Below are positions 44,320 to 56,276 of a DNA stretch of 64,000 nt, one piece after another. The notes beneath the pieces are model-generated. The model saw only the letters and a program-made list of their open reading frames with translations, was not told the origin of the DNA and did not search any database. Origin of the DNA: Nematostella vectensis (taxonomy: Eukaryota; Cnidaria; Anthozoa; Actiniaria; Edwardsiidae); contig NC_064040.1 of the NCBI RefSeq assembly GCF_932526225.1, positions 10,576,856-10,640,855 of the forward strand, in the 5' to 3' direction. Made by a program: the position numbers and the translations under genes. The number at the start of each line of letters is the position of its first letter. Positions within the stretch are counted from its first letter, which is position 1.

Positions 44320-46499
44320 ATTGTTTCAGAGGGAATTACGGAATTGCGTTTGCCCTACAGAAAATTAAAAAAAAAAAAACAATCTACAGTATAAATAAAA
44401 AAATATTCTAACCTCGAGTATTTATTAACCGTCTTCATATTGAAGTTTGTCATATTTTCGACTCTTATGTATTTTTATTACAAACATATTATTTATACTG
44501 ATGTTACTGCCGTAGTTTTTAGTGAATGGAGCTAGAGGAGTCTCTCTCACCCGCCAAAGCCGCGCTCCTAGGCTAACACGTACATCCATGACTTATATTT
44601 ATGAAAAGTTCTTTTGAGAGCAGTCGCTAGAAAGCCTCCAATATTATATTTAACATTTAGTTATTTATTTTTGTGATCTGATTACAAAGGGGAGTATCAG
44701 AAAACATGCCAAATTTAAACTACAAAAATATATTATTTAGAGAAATTGAGATACCAGTTTATTTGTTGACATGGCTTATGTTAACCAAAAACAACGCAAA
44801 TGTTTCATAATAGATTAAGAAAAAAGGTGCTTGCATGGGTTCTTTTTTAAGTGCTTTCCCAAGATTGCAATTTACTAATTAACTGGTTTCCCAAGAATAT
44901 AGCTTCAAATTAAATAACCCTTTTTAATGCTTTTCAAAAACCTATGTCACGTATTCTTCAAGTAAAGCGATAAACAACAGAAAATTGTTTACGTTTTAAA
45001 ATCTTTTTGCAAGAAAACAAAATTTGAATTTCCTTCTTTATTGGCCGGAATAGGCCGATAAGCACTGGAGTTGTGATTGGACCAAAAACGTGTATTAGTC
45101 TATTTGAAATGTTGTCAAGCTTTCGAGAAGACAAACAAGCCACTCAAAATATTGGCACTTGCTCTCATAAACCGGCTTAACGGTTTTTCCATGGCAGTGT
45201 TTATACGAACATTGTTTTTAAGGAAAAAAATCCAGCTATTTTATATTACCCTGAGCGCAAGACTTTTATCAATGTGAACCCAAGTGTAATAAAGTATTTA
45301 TTTCCAAGGGCTGATTTTGGGAAACGTTTGTGATATTTTCTTTGTTTTAGATGGTTTTCTTCTAACATTTTCATTTGAAATACAGAAAAAGAATCGCAAA
45401 AGTCTGGCTGACTTGGAATCTTTAATCGAATTACGTTTGCAAAAAAAGGTTACGTAACTTACCGCCAAACGCATGAACGCGAGGTTTAAATCTTTCATAA
45501 ACCTGATAAAATTCTAAGGTTGCACTTTGGCCGTCCTTAATTTTTATTGCATTTTAAATGGAACAATAGTGTACCTATATTCATCTCTTTTATTTTGTAG
45601 GAAAAAAACTGTTTTATAAGAACTTTCGTGCTGAAATGCTCTGTTTTTCAAGAGAGCGATTTTTACGAGACATCGGTATAGAGCTTTAGAGCTCTTATTT
45701 GGCCATAAAATACACAGTATAAGCCGTATTTTGTAATTATGACGGACGATTAAAAGCCTTGAAAAACGATGGCGAACCGCTAAAATATACAATAAACAAA
45801 AAGGAAAGGATTGCTTGTTTTTTTTTATTATTATTTTATTATTCGCCCAAGAAGCGGAAGATATTTAAATTATAAGTATAATATATTTGGGATTAATGGT
45901 ATTTTCTTTAGAATCACGATAAGGCTTTCTTCCTTTCGCCAACTCCTTCGTATTTTTTTCTAATTCAAACATCTTAGATACGTGATAAAAAGATTGCGAG
46001 AGTATTTGATCTTTTTTCCTTCACGTAAGTGTCAATAAACTTCTCTGTTTTTGCTGTCAAAAAGCTTCGTTAGCATGACTTTATCTCAATTCCGTCATTT
46101 GTTTTGGGTTGTATGATTAATTACCAATATATTTTTTTACTATCAAAAGTTTCTTTCGTTTTATGTGTTCTATATATAATATTCCTTTTTTTTCAATCAA
46201 TCAGTGAAATATATTATCGAATGTTGATTATTGTTCACTGACTGTTTCCAAAGAAAAATGATATTACCCTTGAAGTTTCAAAATCATGGTTTTCCTGTAT
46301 TTTAGCTATCTTTTCATCCTCTTAGTACAAGCGGCTTTCCCATTTCCTTCATAAGATATTTCTAATGTTTACTTCGCATTTATACTCTCTGCATGGGGTA
46401 TTTTTTCTTCTTAATCCCGTCTACCTTATTTACTTAACTATCTCATCTAAATTCTGCTTTTATTGGTTATTGACTTGAGGCTATTTTCTATGAATACAA
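44320..46499. other. Intergenic, no supported gene
   Basis: Very AT-rich, with many short frames lacking recognisable domains. The 3' untranslated region of the minus-strand gene starting at 47150 should lie at the right edge. Confidence 0.5.
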
Positions 46500-47150
46500 T
46501 TAGTTGATATATGTCGGTGTTGTTGTTCGTTTTGGCGGTTCTGGCGCGATAGCCCCCACTTCTTCCCCTCCACTCATCTCGTCACTTGATGCGTAATACG
46601 TATTACTATCGTTCTGTAAATCCTCTTTAAACATAGGATTACTAGGTCTTTGATCGTTATTATTTGCGTTTTTCAAATCTGCACAAGACTCTAATGATTT
46701 GGATTTTCTATTACAGTCTGCGTGGAGATTTTCATGGCTTCGCCCGTAAGAACCACGAGGCCGCTCTCTGTGACGCGCCATTTTTGGCGAACAATAAATA
46801 TCTGGAACCTTGCTAGGAATGCCTGGCAATGAGCCATGTTGGTCGCTACTTTTTCTAAAGTCCTTTCCTTTGAAAAGTGTAGGTTTGTTAAGAATATCCG
46901 GTTCATCCAGGCTTGGTGACTTTCGGCTCCGATTATTTTGAAAGTCGTTTTCATCAAGTGACTCGGACCGCAGATTGATCGGTGGTAACTTCTTTTGTCT
47001 CTTGGGAGAAATACTTGCATATAATACTGGGCTTGCTGTAGCATTTTTTAGTAGCTTTTCCTGCTCTACTATAAGCCTTAAAACGCCAGTTGCTTCTTCA
47101 TCGTTAAATTTGCTTCGAGGGGGAATTCGCCTTTCCCAAGTATTGTTCAT
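46500..47150 (-). CDS. Intronless gene for a 216-residue basic protein (unknown, paralogue of 58590 gene)
   Basis: A single ATG-to-stop frame on the minus strand. The N-terminus, RRIPPRSKFNDEEATGVLRL, followed by IVEQEKLLKN and later RQKKLPPI, aligns with the start of the protein at 58590-59102 (TRIPMRGKTKDAEAEALLKL, KEQEFQN, RKPPLPAI). The remainder is Ser/Asn/Lys-rich and probably disordered, with repeated S-L-[DE] phrases (SESLDEND, SPSLDEPD, KSLESCAD). No membrane segment or catalytic motif. I recognise no family. A role as a small adaptor or regulatory protein would be a guess. Confidence 0.62.
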   Translation of the reverse strand: MNNTWERRIPPRSKFNDEEATGVLRLIVEQEKLLKNATASPVLYASISPKRQKKLPPINLRSESLDENDFQNNRSRKSPSLDEPDILNKPTLFKGKDFRKSSDQHGSLPGIPSKVPDIYCSPKMARHRERPRGSYGRSHENLHADCNRKSKSLESCADLKNANNNDQRPSNPMFKEDLQNDSNTYYASSDEMSGGEEVGAIAPEPPKRTTTPTYIN

Positions 47151-50100
47151 CTTGCAGATTTTCTCACGAGATATTTAACTGACACATCAGGCGTTTTTCC
47201 CGCGTAGTAACCCTGAAATTATCAAAGTTTCAGTCGTCAGAATTACATGAAAATCTTACACGCTAACACCCCGTGAAACACCAACGACTATACCCATGTC
47301 ATCATCGGGAGGAAGAAAGTTTTATTTACATAATTTTCAAAGGAAGCAATATCCGAGAGAAAGTCGCAACAAACAATCTTTAGCATGGCTTTATTAATTC
47401 TTAGTGTCATAAACTAACCAATAATACAATTTGCCACCCTTCGCTATCTGCAAAATCACTCGCGCTGATTTTTTTCATTCTAATCAAACTGGGGAAGTTT
47501 GAAGTCAATTATGTTCGTATTTCACTTACTTGCCGTATAACGCAACGCTTTTAAGAACCAAAGGGCCCCCGTTGTTTTTTAGTACCTACTTGATATAGAG
47601 TTTTGCAGCGTTCTTTAGTTAGCAGGAGTTGACAACGCAAAGGCGGATTTAATATCAGCGTTATACATAGCTTTTTTTCCAAATAAGAAACATTCTCACT
47701 GAGAGTCGTAAACTTGAGAGGGGACGGCCCACTTGTATGCACAAACCATGAAAATTAAATACCCCCAAACAGGTGCACTTTTCCTATTGTTATTACTGTT
47801 ACCATGGCATCCAAACAACTAGTTCTTTCGGGTACTTTGCCGCCTCGACCACCGTGAATAGGTGTTTTGGGTACTTTGCCGCCTCGACCACCGTGAATAG
47901 GTGTTTTGGGTACTTTCCCGACTTGACCATCGTGGATAGGTGTTTTGGAGATGTTTTATAACAAAGTTTTACATTAGATCAAAGAGGCAATTTTCAAGTA
48001 ATGTTTAAGACTATTTTTTTAGTCCAGTATCACCTGAGTAAATATAAGTGACAGTCTCGAGGTATCAGATTTGTCATTATCTTAGAGGAAACATTCGGCC
48101 CCGCTATTGGCTCAAGCGATGTTCATCGCATCGCGCCTTTCGCCTTAAAAAACAATTACTCAAGTATTAACTTCTCCCAATGTCAGAATATTAAAGATGC
48201 GCAATTTAATGGCTTTGGAGTTTAAAAGAGAGTGCTTGGCTTTCTCGGGAGAATTGTACATAGTTCTGCACTAAGCGCTTTTTCCCTATCTACCGATGTT
48301 TCAATACAAAAGACAAAGGAAAAAAGTTCGAATTTACGTTCTATATGGCTAACTGAACAATTAATGTCTATTTAAAATTGGAATTTGTTTAAAATACTAA
48401 TTCGGTTTCTGTTTGAAAATAGGTGAGAAATGTTTTGAAGGACATGAAAAAATTGACATAGAAGGAACGAAAAGCTTGAGTTGTCAGCTCTTGAAATAGG
48501 GCTACTGTTTTGGAAACAATCCCATGGCTAAACAAAAAAGGCAATAAAAATATTGAAGTGAGTGACGAAAGCTACCGGTAAATGCCCATGTAAACTTTTT
48601 TTACGTCAACTTTCAGCAATGATTGCCCCCTGGACAAAAAGCAAACAATTCCTTTTTCACACACTCATTGACATGCCCTGAGCATTATTAAGTTGCCCAT
48701 ATATGTTGTTATGACAAACGTGAATACTAAACGGAGATGCTTCGCTTAGGTAGCTCTAAGTTCTTTGTTCTTTGAGAGAATATTAACGAGTCGAATTTCC
48801 ACCAATCGAGTCATGAAATCTTAATAAGTTTGAGGTCTTGTGTGCTTGTATCAATTAAGAGAGATAGGTCATATTTACACGTTCTAATAATAATGACAAA
48901 AATAGGTCACATTTCGTCCAAACAACTACACTGAAAACTAAACTAAAACTAAAATATTTCCTTAAATTGAATCGTGTTAATTAATATTGTCACATAGTAT
49001 TCTATTTAGTATTTCAAAACATCCTTCTACTTTAAAGTTGACACAAGCGCCGTTTGAAAAGCCAGGAAGGAGTTCCCGATTTTCTTCAGAAAATGCATAA
49101 GTTCAGCTGATATTTATCTAGAGTAGGACATAAAGGTGCTAGGCTTTATGGTAATTTGAAACTGCTTAGCTACTGTTGTTAAACTAAAGGATGATGACGT
49201 CTTTGTGGTATAAAGGAAATATGGTTTATATAAATCTAGTCAAAAACTCAATTGACAAAATTCAAGAAACCTGATTGAAATCCTTTGGATTTCTTTCATG
49301 ACTTGGAATATTTTTTTGGAAATAAATATATCGACCTTATTATTCAATTCTATATTATTTTACTGCATTTGTAAATTCTAGTGTTTAAGATTTGTTTCAT
49401 GGTGTTTCTTAAAGTTATACATAATACTTGTTTGCCTGGCAAAATAATAGAAAAATCAATAGAAATTATATCGTACCTTTGTAAATTTGAAGCTAATTCG
49501 TGCTTTTGGCGCCGATATGTGGAAGGAAGCGCCTGCCTGTGACTCGTTTTTCCTGAATTTACGCGTCTGGCTCATTATCTAAGACCACACCATTCGAAAG
49601 CCATTCAAACGACGCGACACATTCATATATCAGCACCGCGATATCTCGCTGTCTTCTTTAAAGATTAAAATTCAGAAATAAACTCTGCGTAATTTAAGCT
49701 CATACGAAACTTAATGAAACGTTCCTTCTGGTGTGCTTGAAAAAAAAACTCGGCGGGAACCATGGAATTTGTATTGTGACGTCATGGCTTATGGCAGCTA
49801 GCAAAGCCACCTACTCCGTAAAGGGAGTCTCATATCTTCTCATATCTGAACAAAAGGCGTCAAATATGTGCTCACATTACTTGATTGCTAGAAAAGAAGA
49901 CCTTATTTCATCTAAATTTAATTTGTCTTGGATGTTATAGTTGCTTTTGGTTAATTCTTCGCCAATTAATGCACGTTGCGGATTAGGCTTGCCTCACTGC
50001 CGGTAACGGTGTTCGCTGTTGCTTCTTGGGGTTTGAATGTAAAAGGAAATTACCATCGCCATGGTATGTTAGGGACAACATTCTAAGTGGCGAATCGGCG

Positions 50101-50943
50101 GTCTCTATAAACTCCCCATGCTAACAAGTTTGCCTTTGCGGCGATTTGCACACCGGCAGAAAGCCCATTTAAATTATCATATGGGGCGGTTAGGCGGATA
50201 ACGATGCCAATTTTGAGTAGCGAGGAATTAAGTATTCGTGATATTTAACTTGTTTTAAACACTCCTTATGTATATAATAACGATATGAACCAGAATGTTC
50301 AACTCTTCTGAGAACAGCCAGTGGAGTTGAGGAACTTTTTCAGCTATTAAAATTATTGTTGCTTATTATTATATTTAGGGACTTGTATCCTGTCTCTTGC
50401 ATTGGGTCTTTGACATAACTATTATTACATACACAAAATGCTGCATTGATAGGCTTAATCTTCGATGCTTAAAACGCTAAAAATATTTGCGGAGGAAAAG
50501 CTCCTTTCGGCTAGAGGTATTTCGCGCTCTAATGTTCAATAAACATGTCCTTATTCAAAACCATATTGTTTCGTAATCTTCCTAAAATCTTTCAATGTCG
50601 TATAATCTCCTATAGGTGTTATAGTCTATTGTTTTTCAAGTAAGTTGATGAGCTAAGTGGATATGCAATTTTCTTCTCAATTTTCACGTGCATTTTTTTT
50701 AAAGAAAGGCTTGAAAACTTTGACGGACAATTGGAAAATTCGGCAACATTACGAGAGAATAAGCAGGTTAAATGAGGCTTAAAATTGGTGGATATAGCTA
50801 TAAAAGGCAATCATAAAAATAATTTCCAAGTTTATTATAGTTTTTAAGATTATTGTTATGGAGATATTTACGATTAATAAAGAGGAAGACAATAAAAAGG
50901 AAATCAAGTGAACGACGCATCCCTTGCTGTGCAACCAACATTT
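47151..50943. other. Intergenic, no supported gene
   Basis: AT-rich sequence with only short frames. Contains a 39-bp triple repeat at 47830-47946. The first few hundred bases should hold the promoter of the minus-strand gene ending its coding start at 47150, but no core element is clear. Confidence 0.5.
47830..47946. repeat. 39-bp tandem repeat, three copies
   Basis: Units start at 47830, 47869 and 47908 with GGGTACTTTGCCGCCTCGAC; the third copy is diverged. The period is a multiple of three, so a small open frame crosses it (FGYFAASTTVNRC repeated); I do not call it coding. Confidence 0.9.
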
Positions 50944-51016
50944 TGCCTCTTACGTCAGTCGAATTTCGCAATCGTGGGAAACAACACGATTGCAAAATTC
51001 GAGTGACGTTAGGCGA
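50944..51016. ncRNA. 73-base near-perfect hairpin (miRNA-like or mini-foldback)
   Basis: Arm 50944-50976 pairs with arm 50985-51016, leaving an 8-base loop (GGAAACAA) and about four mismatches or bulges. The arms carry ACGTCAGTCGAATTTCGCAA and its near-complement. Size and pairing fit the extensive complementarity of cnidarian pre-miRNAs, but the same shape could be a tiny transposon remnant. The strand of any transcript is unknown. Confidence 0.35.
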
Positions 51017-53735
51017 CATTCATTTATTTATTTATTTTACCTCACGAAAATAGCCCCTTTTTATCAAATAAATAAAGCCATGTAACGTTTTCCTCCGTGT
51101 TGAGTCAATTGTTAATTTTTCGTCTTTTCTTTTATTCTCAGAGAGCAAAATGCACGGGAGCGAGGTAAAAAGTTTTTTTTTGTATGCTTCTGCGTGTTTA
51201 ACGTCAAATGGATAATCCAGGTAGTCTCAGTCATTTCTTTCATTCACTTAAAGAGTCTATAAAAGCACAGGGACGAGAAAGGAGGAAAACAAGTGTTATG
51301 CCCTATGTTGAAAACTAGCTAGGAAGGCTTCCGGGACCTCACATTAAAAGTCGATACGTCCAACTACATAACCACTAAAAACCAGTACAAAAATCAAAAC
51401 TGTCCTTAATACTACAAATAATGCTATTAGCCTAAGAATAATTATTAACAATACTTATTTTATGTATAAGGAATTTGGAGGAATTTTGGAACTTCTGTTT
51501 CCTTATCTTTTTATCCATGATTCTTCAGAGATCTTATCTTTATTTTAGCATGCTGGCACGCCTCTAGCAAAGGCTCATGGGGCGCGCCTGTGTGGCAATT
51601 GAAGACTTTCATATGATACCCAGCGATATAGCTAACAGTTAGAGTGCCGAATAAATTTAAGGTAGTAATTAAGTATAAGACTCATAGAGTTTGGTTATTC
51701 TTTTTTTTTTTTCGATCTTTTAACAAAGGCTTTGTTTCCGCCCAAGGCATTATCGGAAGGAACAAGCGAATTTTGTTATCAGCTTCTTTATTCTTTGATA
51801 AAAGATTAAGATCTAAAATAATAGCTAATTTGATGGAGACCTCTATTTGACAGGTAAATTGTTTTCGATAGATATCATATTCCATGCTTTTATCAATAAA
51901 TGAAGTCATAATGATTTTGCAAAATTGTCTTATGGTAAACACTTATAAATAGACAACAAACCGTCATCGAAGACCATTGTTCCATGAAACGTCCAAGAAG
52001 AAAAAGCACAAGAAAAAATAAGGCCCGAAAAAGGAGGCTTTTGTAATTTCCCTTTTTATCATCCGTTTTTTTTCTTGTGAATTTAAAATCCCTAGGCGTG
52101 CTTCTCATTTCAGAGAATTTGAAGCGTACCTACAATCACCAGTTTAAAAAAATTCAAAAACAATTTCTCTGAAATGTTTTTCGCAACATCGGTTAGTATT
52201 TTATTGAAATTATTAATTTCCGACCGCAGGCTGTGTTTTCAAAATACACAATGCTTTGAAATATGAGTTTTTGAAATTTGAGTTGGCTTGGCATAATAGA
52301 AAGCATGAAAAAATCTTGCTTCACCTGTCATTTGTGTCAGTTAGTCCTAAAGATATGATAAGAAATTGGTTATTTTGCTCTATTGTTACTGTTATTTGTA
52401 ATATTATAATTCTAAAATAAAATGTAGAAATAGCACGAAAGTAATGTAATGTAATGTATGTTGAATTTGTTGATGTTTTTTTTCAAATATCACCGCTTCT
52501 CGAACAAAAAAAAAAAACTGTGAAGAATAAAAAAACATATTGTCTTTGAAAATTAGGAGTTCATTTGAAGATATAGTGGGTGATATTTCAAGCATTACTC
52601 TTGAGAATCGAAAGCCTCTGATTAGGAAAATGCAGCTGCTTTCGCGTGAAATGTTTAAAGGCAAAAGGGGAATACGCTGACAAAGATGCCAACTTGTTTG
52701 GGAATCTTAAAACGATCTTTTTGAATATTTGTGAGTTAGAGCCACATAAATGAATTGATTGAATTCTGTACACTTTGCAAATAGTAAAACAACAATAAGA
52801 AAGCTTTTTTTTTACCTTTGATTGATCAGTCAAGTTTGTTGCCTGTTTGGATGAGTCTCTCGCTTAGAAATACAAATACTGCTAGCGTGAGCGTGGTACA
52901 CTTCCTCCAAGCCCTCTTGAAACGAATGTACGAATTTTAAGATGCGCGCCTGCTTAGAAACGGGAAAAACAGCAACCATTTGAGAAAGACTACATAAATT
53001 AACTACGGAAAGATAAATGAACCTTATGGGTGCTCAGTATTTTAATGAGGCCGCATATTGATAGGAATAAATCTCTTAAGAAAAACCATTAATGAATATT
53101 GTCTGAGAAATATGATCTGTAGGATTTTTAGACTTGAGGTAGAGGGTGATATCTTTACAACGCCGATTTTGGCCTTCTTGGCCAAGGCCAAACAAAATAA
53201 ATTCATGTTGAACTTCATGGCAAAACCATGCAAATGGGTGGGTTCTAACTTGCAAAACCTGTTCCCATATATGAGCGGCCTTCGTAGTTACCCACCCCTT
53301 GAAAGACGCTCTTTTTGATATGCTCTAAAAGAAGACTTTTGTCACTTTGTCACAAGAAGCCCAAACAATGTAAAACTTGTAGACAAAATAAAGAGAAGAG
53401 AAAAGGGAAATTATGGAACCCCTGGAAAGCCCCCTCTCTTCCATGCATCCTTCGCTTGTTTTGTCTATGTTGGCTATCCACCTTGGTAATTTATTGAATC
53501 GTTTATTTATTTTCCCGAACAGTCACATGGTGTACAGAAGTTGTGAGATCATTAGCATTAGACTGCTGAGGCTAAAGCAAGCGAATAACTGAGATTTTTA
53601 TTAAATGTCAACAATGACTTTCTTGTTTCTATAAGGAAGCAGTTTACTCCGTGCGTCTCTTGTCTGTGATTTTAAAGTCGTGCATACGCGTTGCATAGGA
53701 ACGAGTTTTTGTGGGGGCCAAGCATTGCCCATTCA

Positions 53736-53834
53736 TGACTCACATGTAAACCTAACCAATCAGAATTCTTCTAACGTCACAAATCTTTGCCTACCAATCA
53801 GAACAAACGTTTTACGGGCTAGTTTATGACGTCG
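53736..53834. promoter_or_regulatory. Cluster of CCAAT, AP-1-like and CRE-like motifs
   Basis: TGACTCA at 53736-53742, CCAATCAGA at 53756-53764 and again at 53794-53802, and TGACGTCG at 53827-53834, in a locally less AT-rich patch. This is the motif mix of an animal promoter or enhancer, but no recognised gene starts next to it on either strand. Confidence 0.25.
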
Positions 53835-56235
53835 TGCATTTTTCAACAACCAACGTAACAAAATTAGATCGACTCCAGGAATACCGGACTAAAGAAGGGA
53901 ACAAGAAAAAGAAAAAAGGATCAATGGAAAGAATTATATGAGCTCCGTGGTTATAAAAAATGGATTTATTTTAGCAAAAAATCAGAATGAAGAAGGAAAG
54001 CGATTTTGAATCGAGGAATAATTTGCTATAATTTTGTCATTGGAATACTTTGCAGACAAATAAAACATGAACATCACTTTCATCTTTAGTTGTTGATTTG
54101 ATCAAAACCATCAAATGCAAGTGCCTTTGTGGGGGCGTGTTGCGTTGCTTCACTAAGTTGAACAATTCGATCGATAGTATCCACGACTTGACAAGTTACC
54201 TTGTCTTTTGGTTCTTATTGTGGTTGTAGTGTGGAAGGGGAGGGGAGATCATAGACTCGACACCGTATTAGATATGCTATAGCAAGGCATCGAACTGTGT
54301 ATGAGAAGCTTCATTAGGCTTTCATAAAAAAATGCTTGATTTAACCGGTTGTAGTCAATAGAAAAAGCTAATATTTTGTACTTTCTTTTCTTGGAAAACA
54401 TCAATATTAAAATACACTTGAATCATTGTGAAATTCTATCCATCCTACAATAAATGTGACTCCATTCTTTTGCTAAAGTATAAAGTAGTAAACTGATAAT
54501 GATATTTTTCAAATTGAAGATATACTAACATTTAAAATGAAAAATTCTTTTGCCAAAGCATAAACTAATGAATGATTTGAATTTTCCAAAATGAAGATAG
54601 ATTTTTATTATCAAAATAAAACCGGGATCCACAGTCTTCGAAGTAAACTGTTCGCAGAAAGGTTTATAGCATTGGAAGCGGCTGGTCGCACAATTGATCA
54701 CGTATTTTCTGTTCAAATAAACTATTTAATATATTCAGCAAACATTTTCCGCACCTTTGTTATACCGATGCCCAATATGGTAACTTCCTATGACATTCGA
54801 AATTATCAATGAAGATTGCTTTTCTGTCTATAAGAGGACACTATTAGGTTATTCATTTCAGTAAGAAAGCATTTAAAAGTGAAAGTTAACAGCTTTAGTT
54901 AAAATGTTTGGTCAATTTTTATATAGGTATTATACGGCGTTGCAAAGCCATTCGCCCAATCACTACTAGTATACAGAGTCGCTTTTTTGTGCTGTGTGCT
55001 TTCGTTATTTTGACCCCTGTACTGCCAAAACCCGCTCTCGCAAATAAACGATAAATCCCGATTATGACTCGGATACAAAAGCTACAGTGGACTCACCCCT
55101 CTGAAGATGGAATTCCTTGAAGTACAGGGATGTGTGTACTTCTAAGCAGTCACACCAAACGACCCAATCACCACGAGAAACTGTTAACTCTTATTCAAAG
55201 TCTTGATGTATAGAAACATTTTAAAGTGATTTTGACTTAAACGAATAATCCACCAAACGACAACCGCTTATTCCTCTACGTCATACGAACGTCAGCTAGG
55301 ATTTTTAAGCTGTTTTTAGCACTGGAAGGCATTCTGTAAGCGTGAACCCGGGCGCTTTTTTCTGACACAAAGAGCGATTTCGCACTTTTTGAATTTTGTA
55401 TGCCCTACTTTTGTTTTCGTTTCTAACACGGATGCTGGCATGTTTAATCCTCATGTAATTTAGAGCAATTGCTTCGGAGCGTTTCTTAATTAGTTTTAAC
55501 AAGATTTTGTTTGCGTTGGTTTTAGATGTGAGAAGGAAACTAGGCGAGCACCACTAACTTTTTATTGTGTTCCAGTTTCTAGACAAACAAAGCTACGCTT
55601 TCGGAACGTGTTCTATTCAATAGTTAAGAGTGGTTATTTGATGAATGCATCAACACCCGGAAAAATCACCATTTATGACAAAACAGGAAAAGAAAGTTGA
55701 TGTGATTTCATTTGTGATAACCGAAATGAAACTTCGAATTTCAGATATAGCAATTTCACAGCAGGCTTTTCTTATCATGCCCTTTGTATTTGCAAAGTGG
55801 TGTCAGTAAAGTATCATGAAAAGCTGAGAACTTTCGTTGACTTTGTTTCTATTTAGGTTTACACGAGTTTCCGTGAAAAAAGGCACTACCTTGCTATGCA
55901 CGGTAAAAGTTTTTTTTTTTGCGCGGTGATAAAATTAATAGCTTATATGAAAATATGTTTTCTGCTTTGCCTCGCGAGCGAGTGCGAATAAATTAGATGA
56001 ATTTGATAAAGTCGTTTTCTAGTCATACATTTCTATGAGCTTTGTAAATAAAGTGCGAAATAGACGGAATTGTAAAACACAGATTGAACAGAAAAATCGA
56101 TACCTTCATAAAAAATACGACATCGATATGGTTTTGATTGATATTCTATTCTAAGTTTTTTTGAAGAAGTAGATAGATTTTGGGCGGGAAAGGGCGACTT
56201 TTAGGCATTTGGGTTAAACAAAGGTCGCGAAACAG

Positions 56236-56238
56236 AGT

Positions 56239-56269
<31 letters not shown>

Positions 56270-56276
56270 GGGGGGG
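56236..56276. repeat. GT dinucleotide run followed by poly-G tract
   Basis: (GT)n of about 16 bases passes directly into more than 20 consecutive G residues. Confidence 0.95.
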
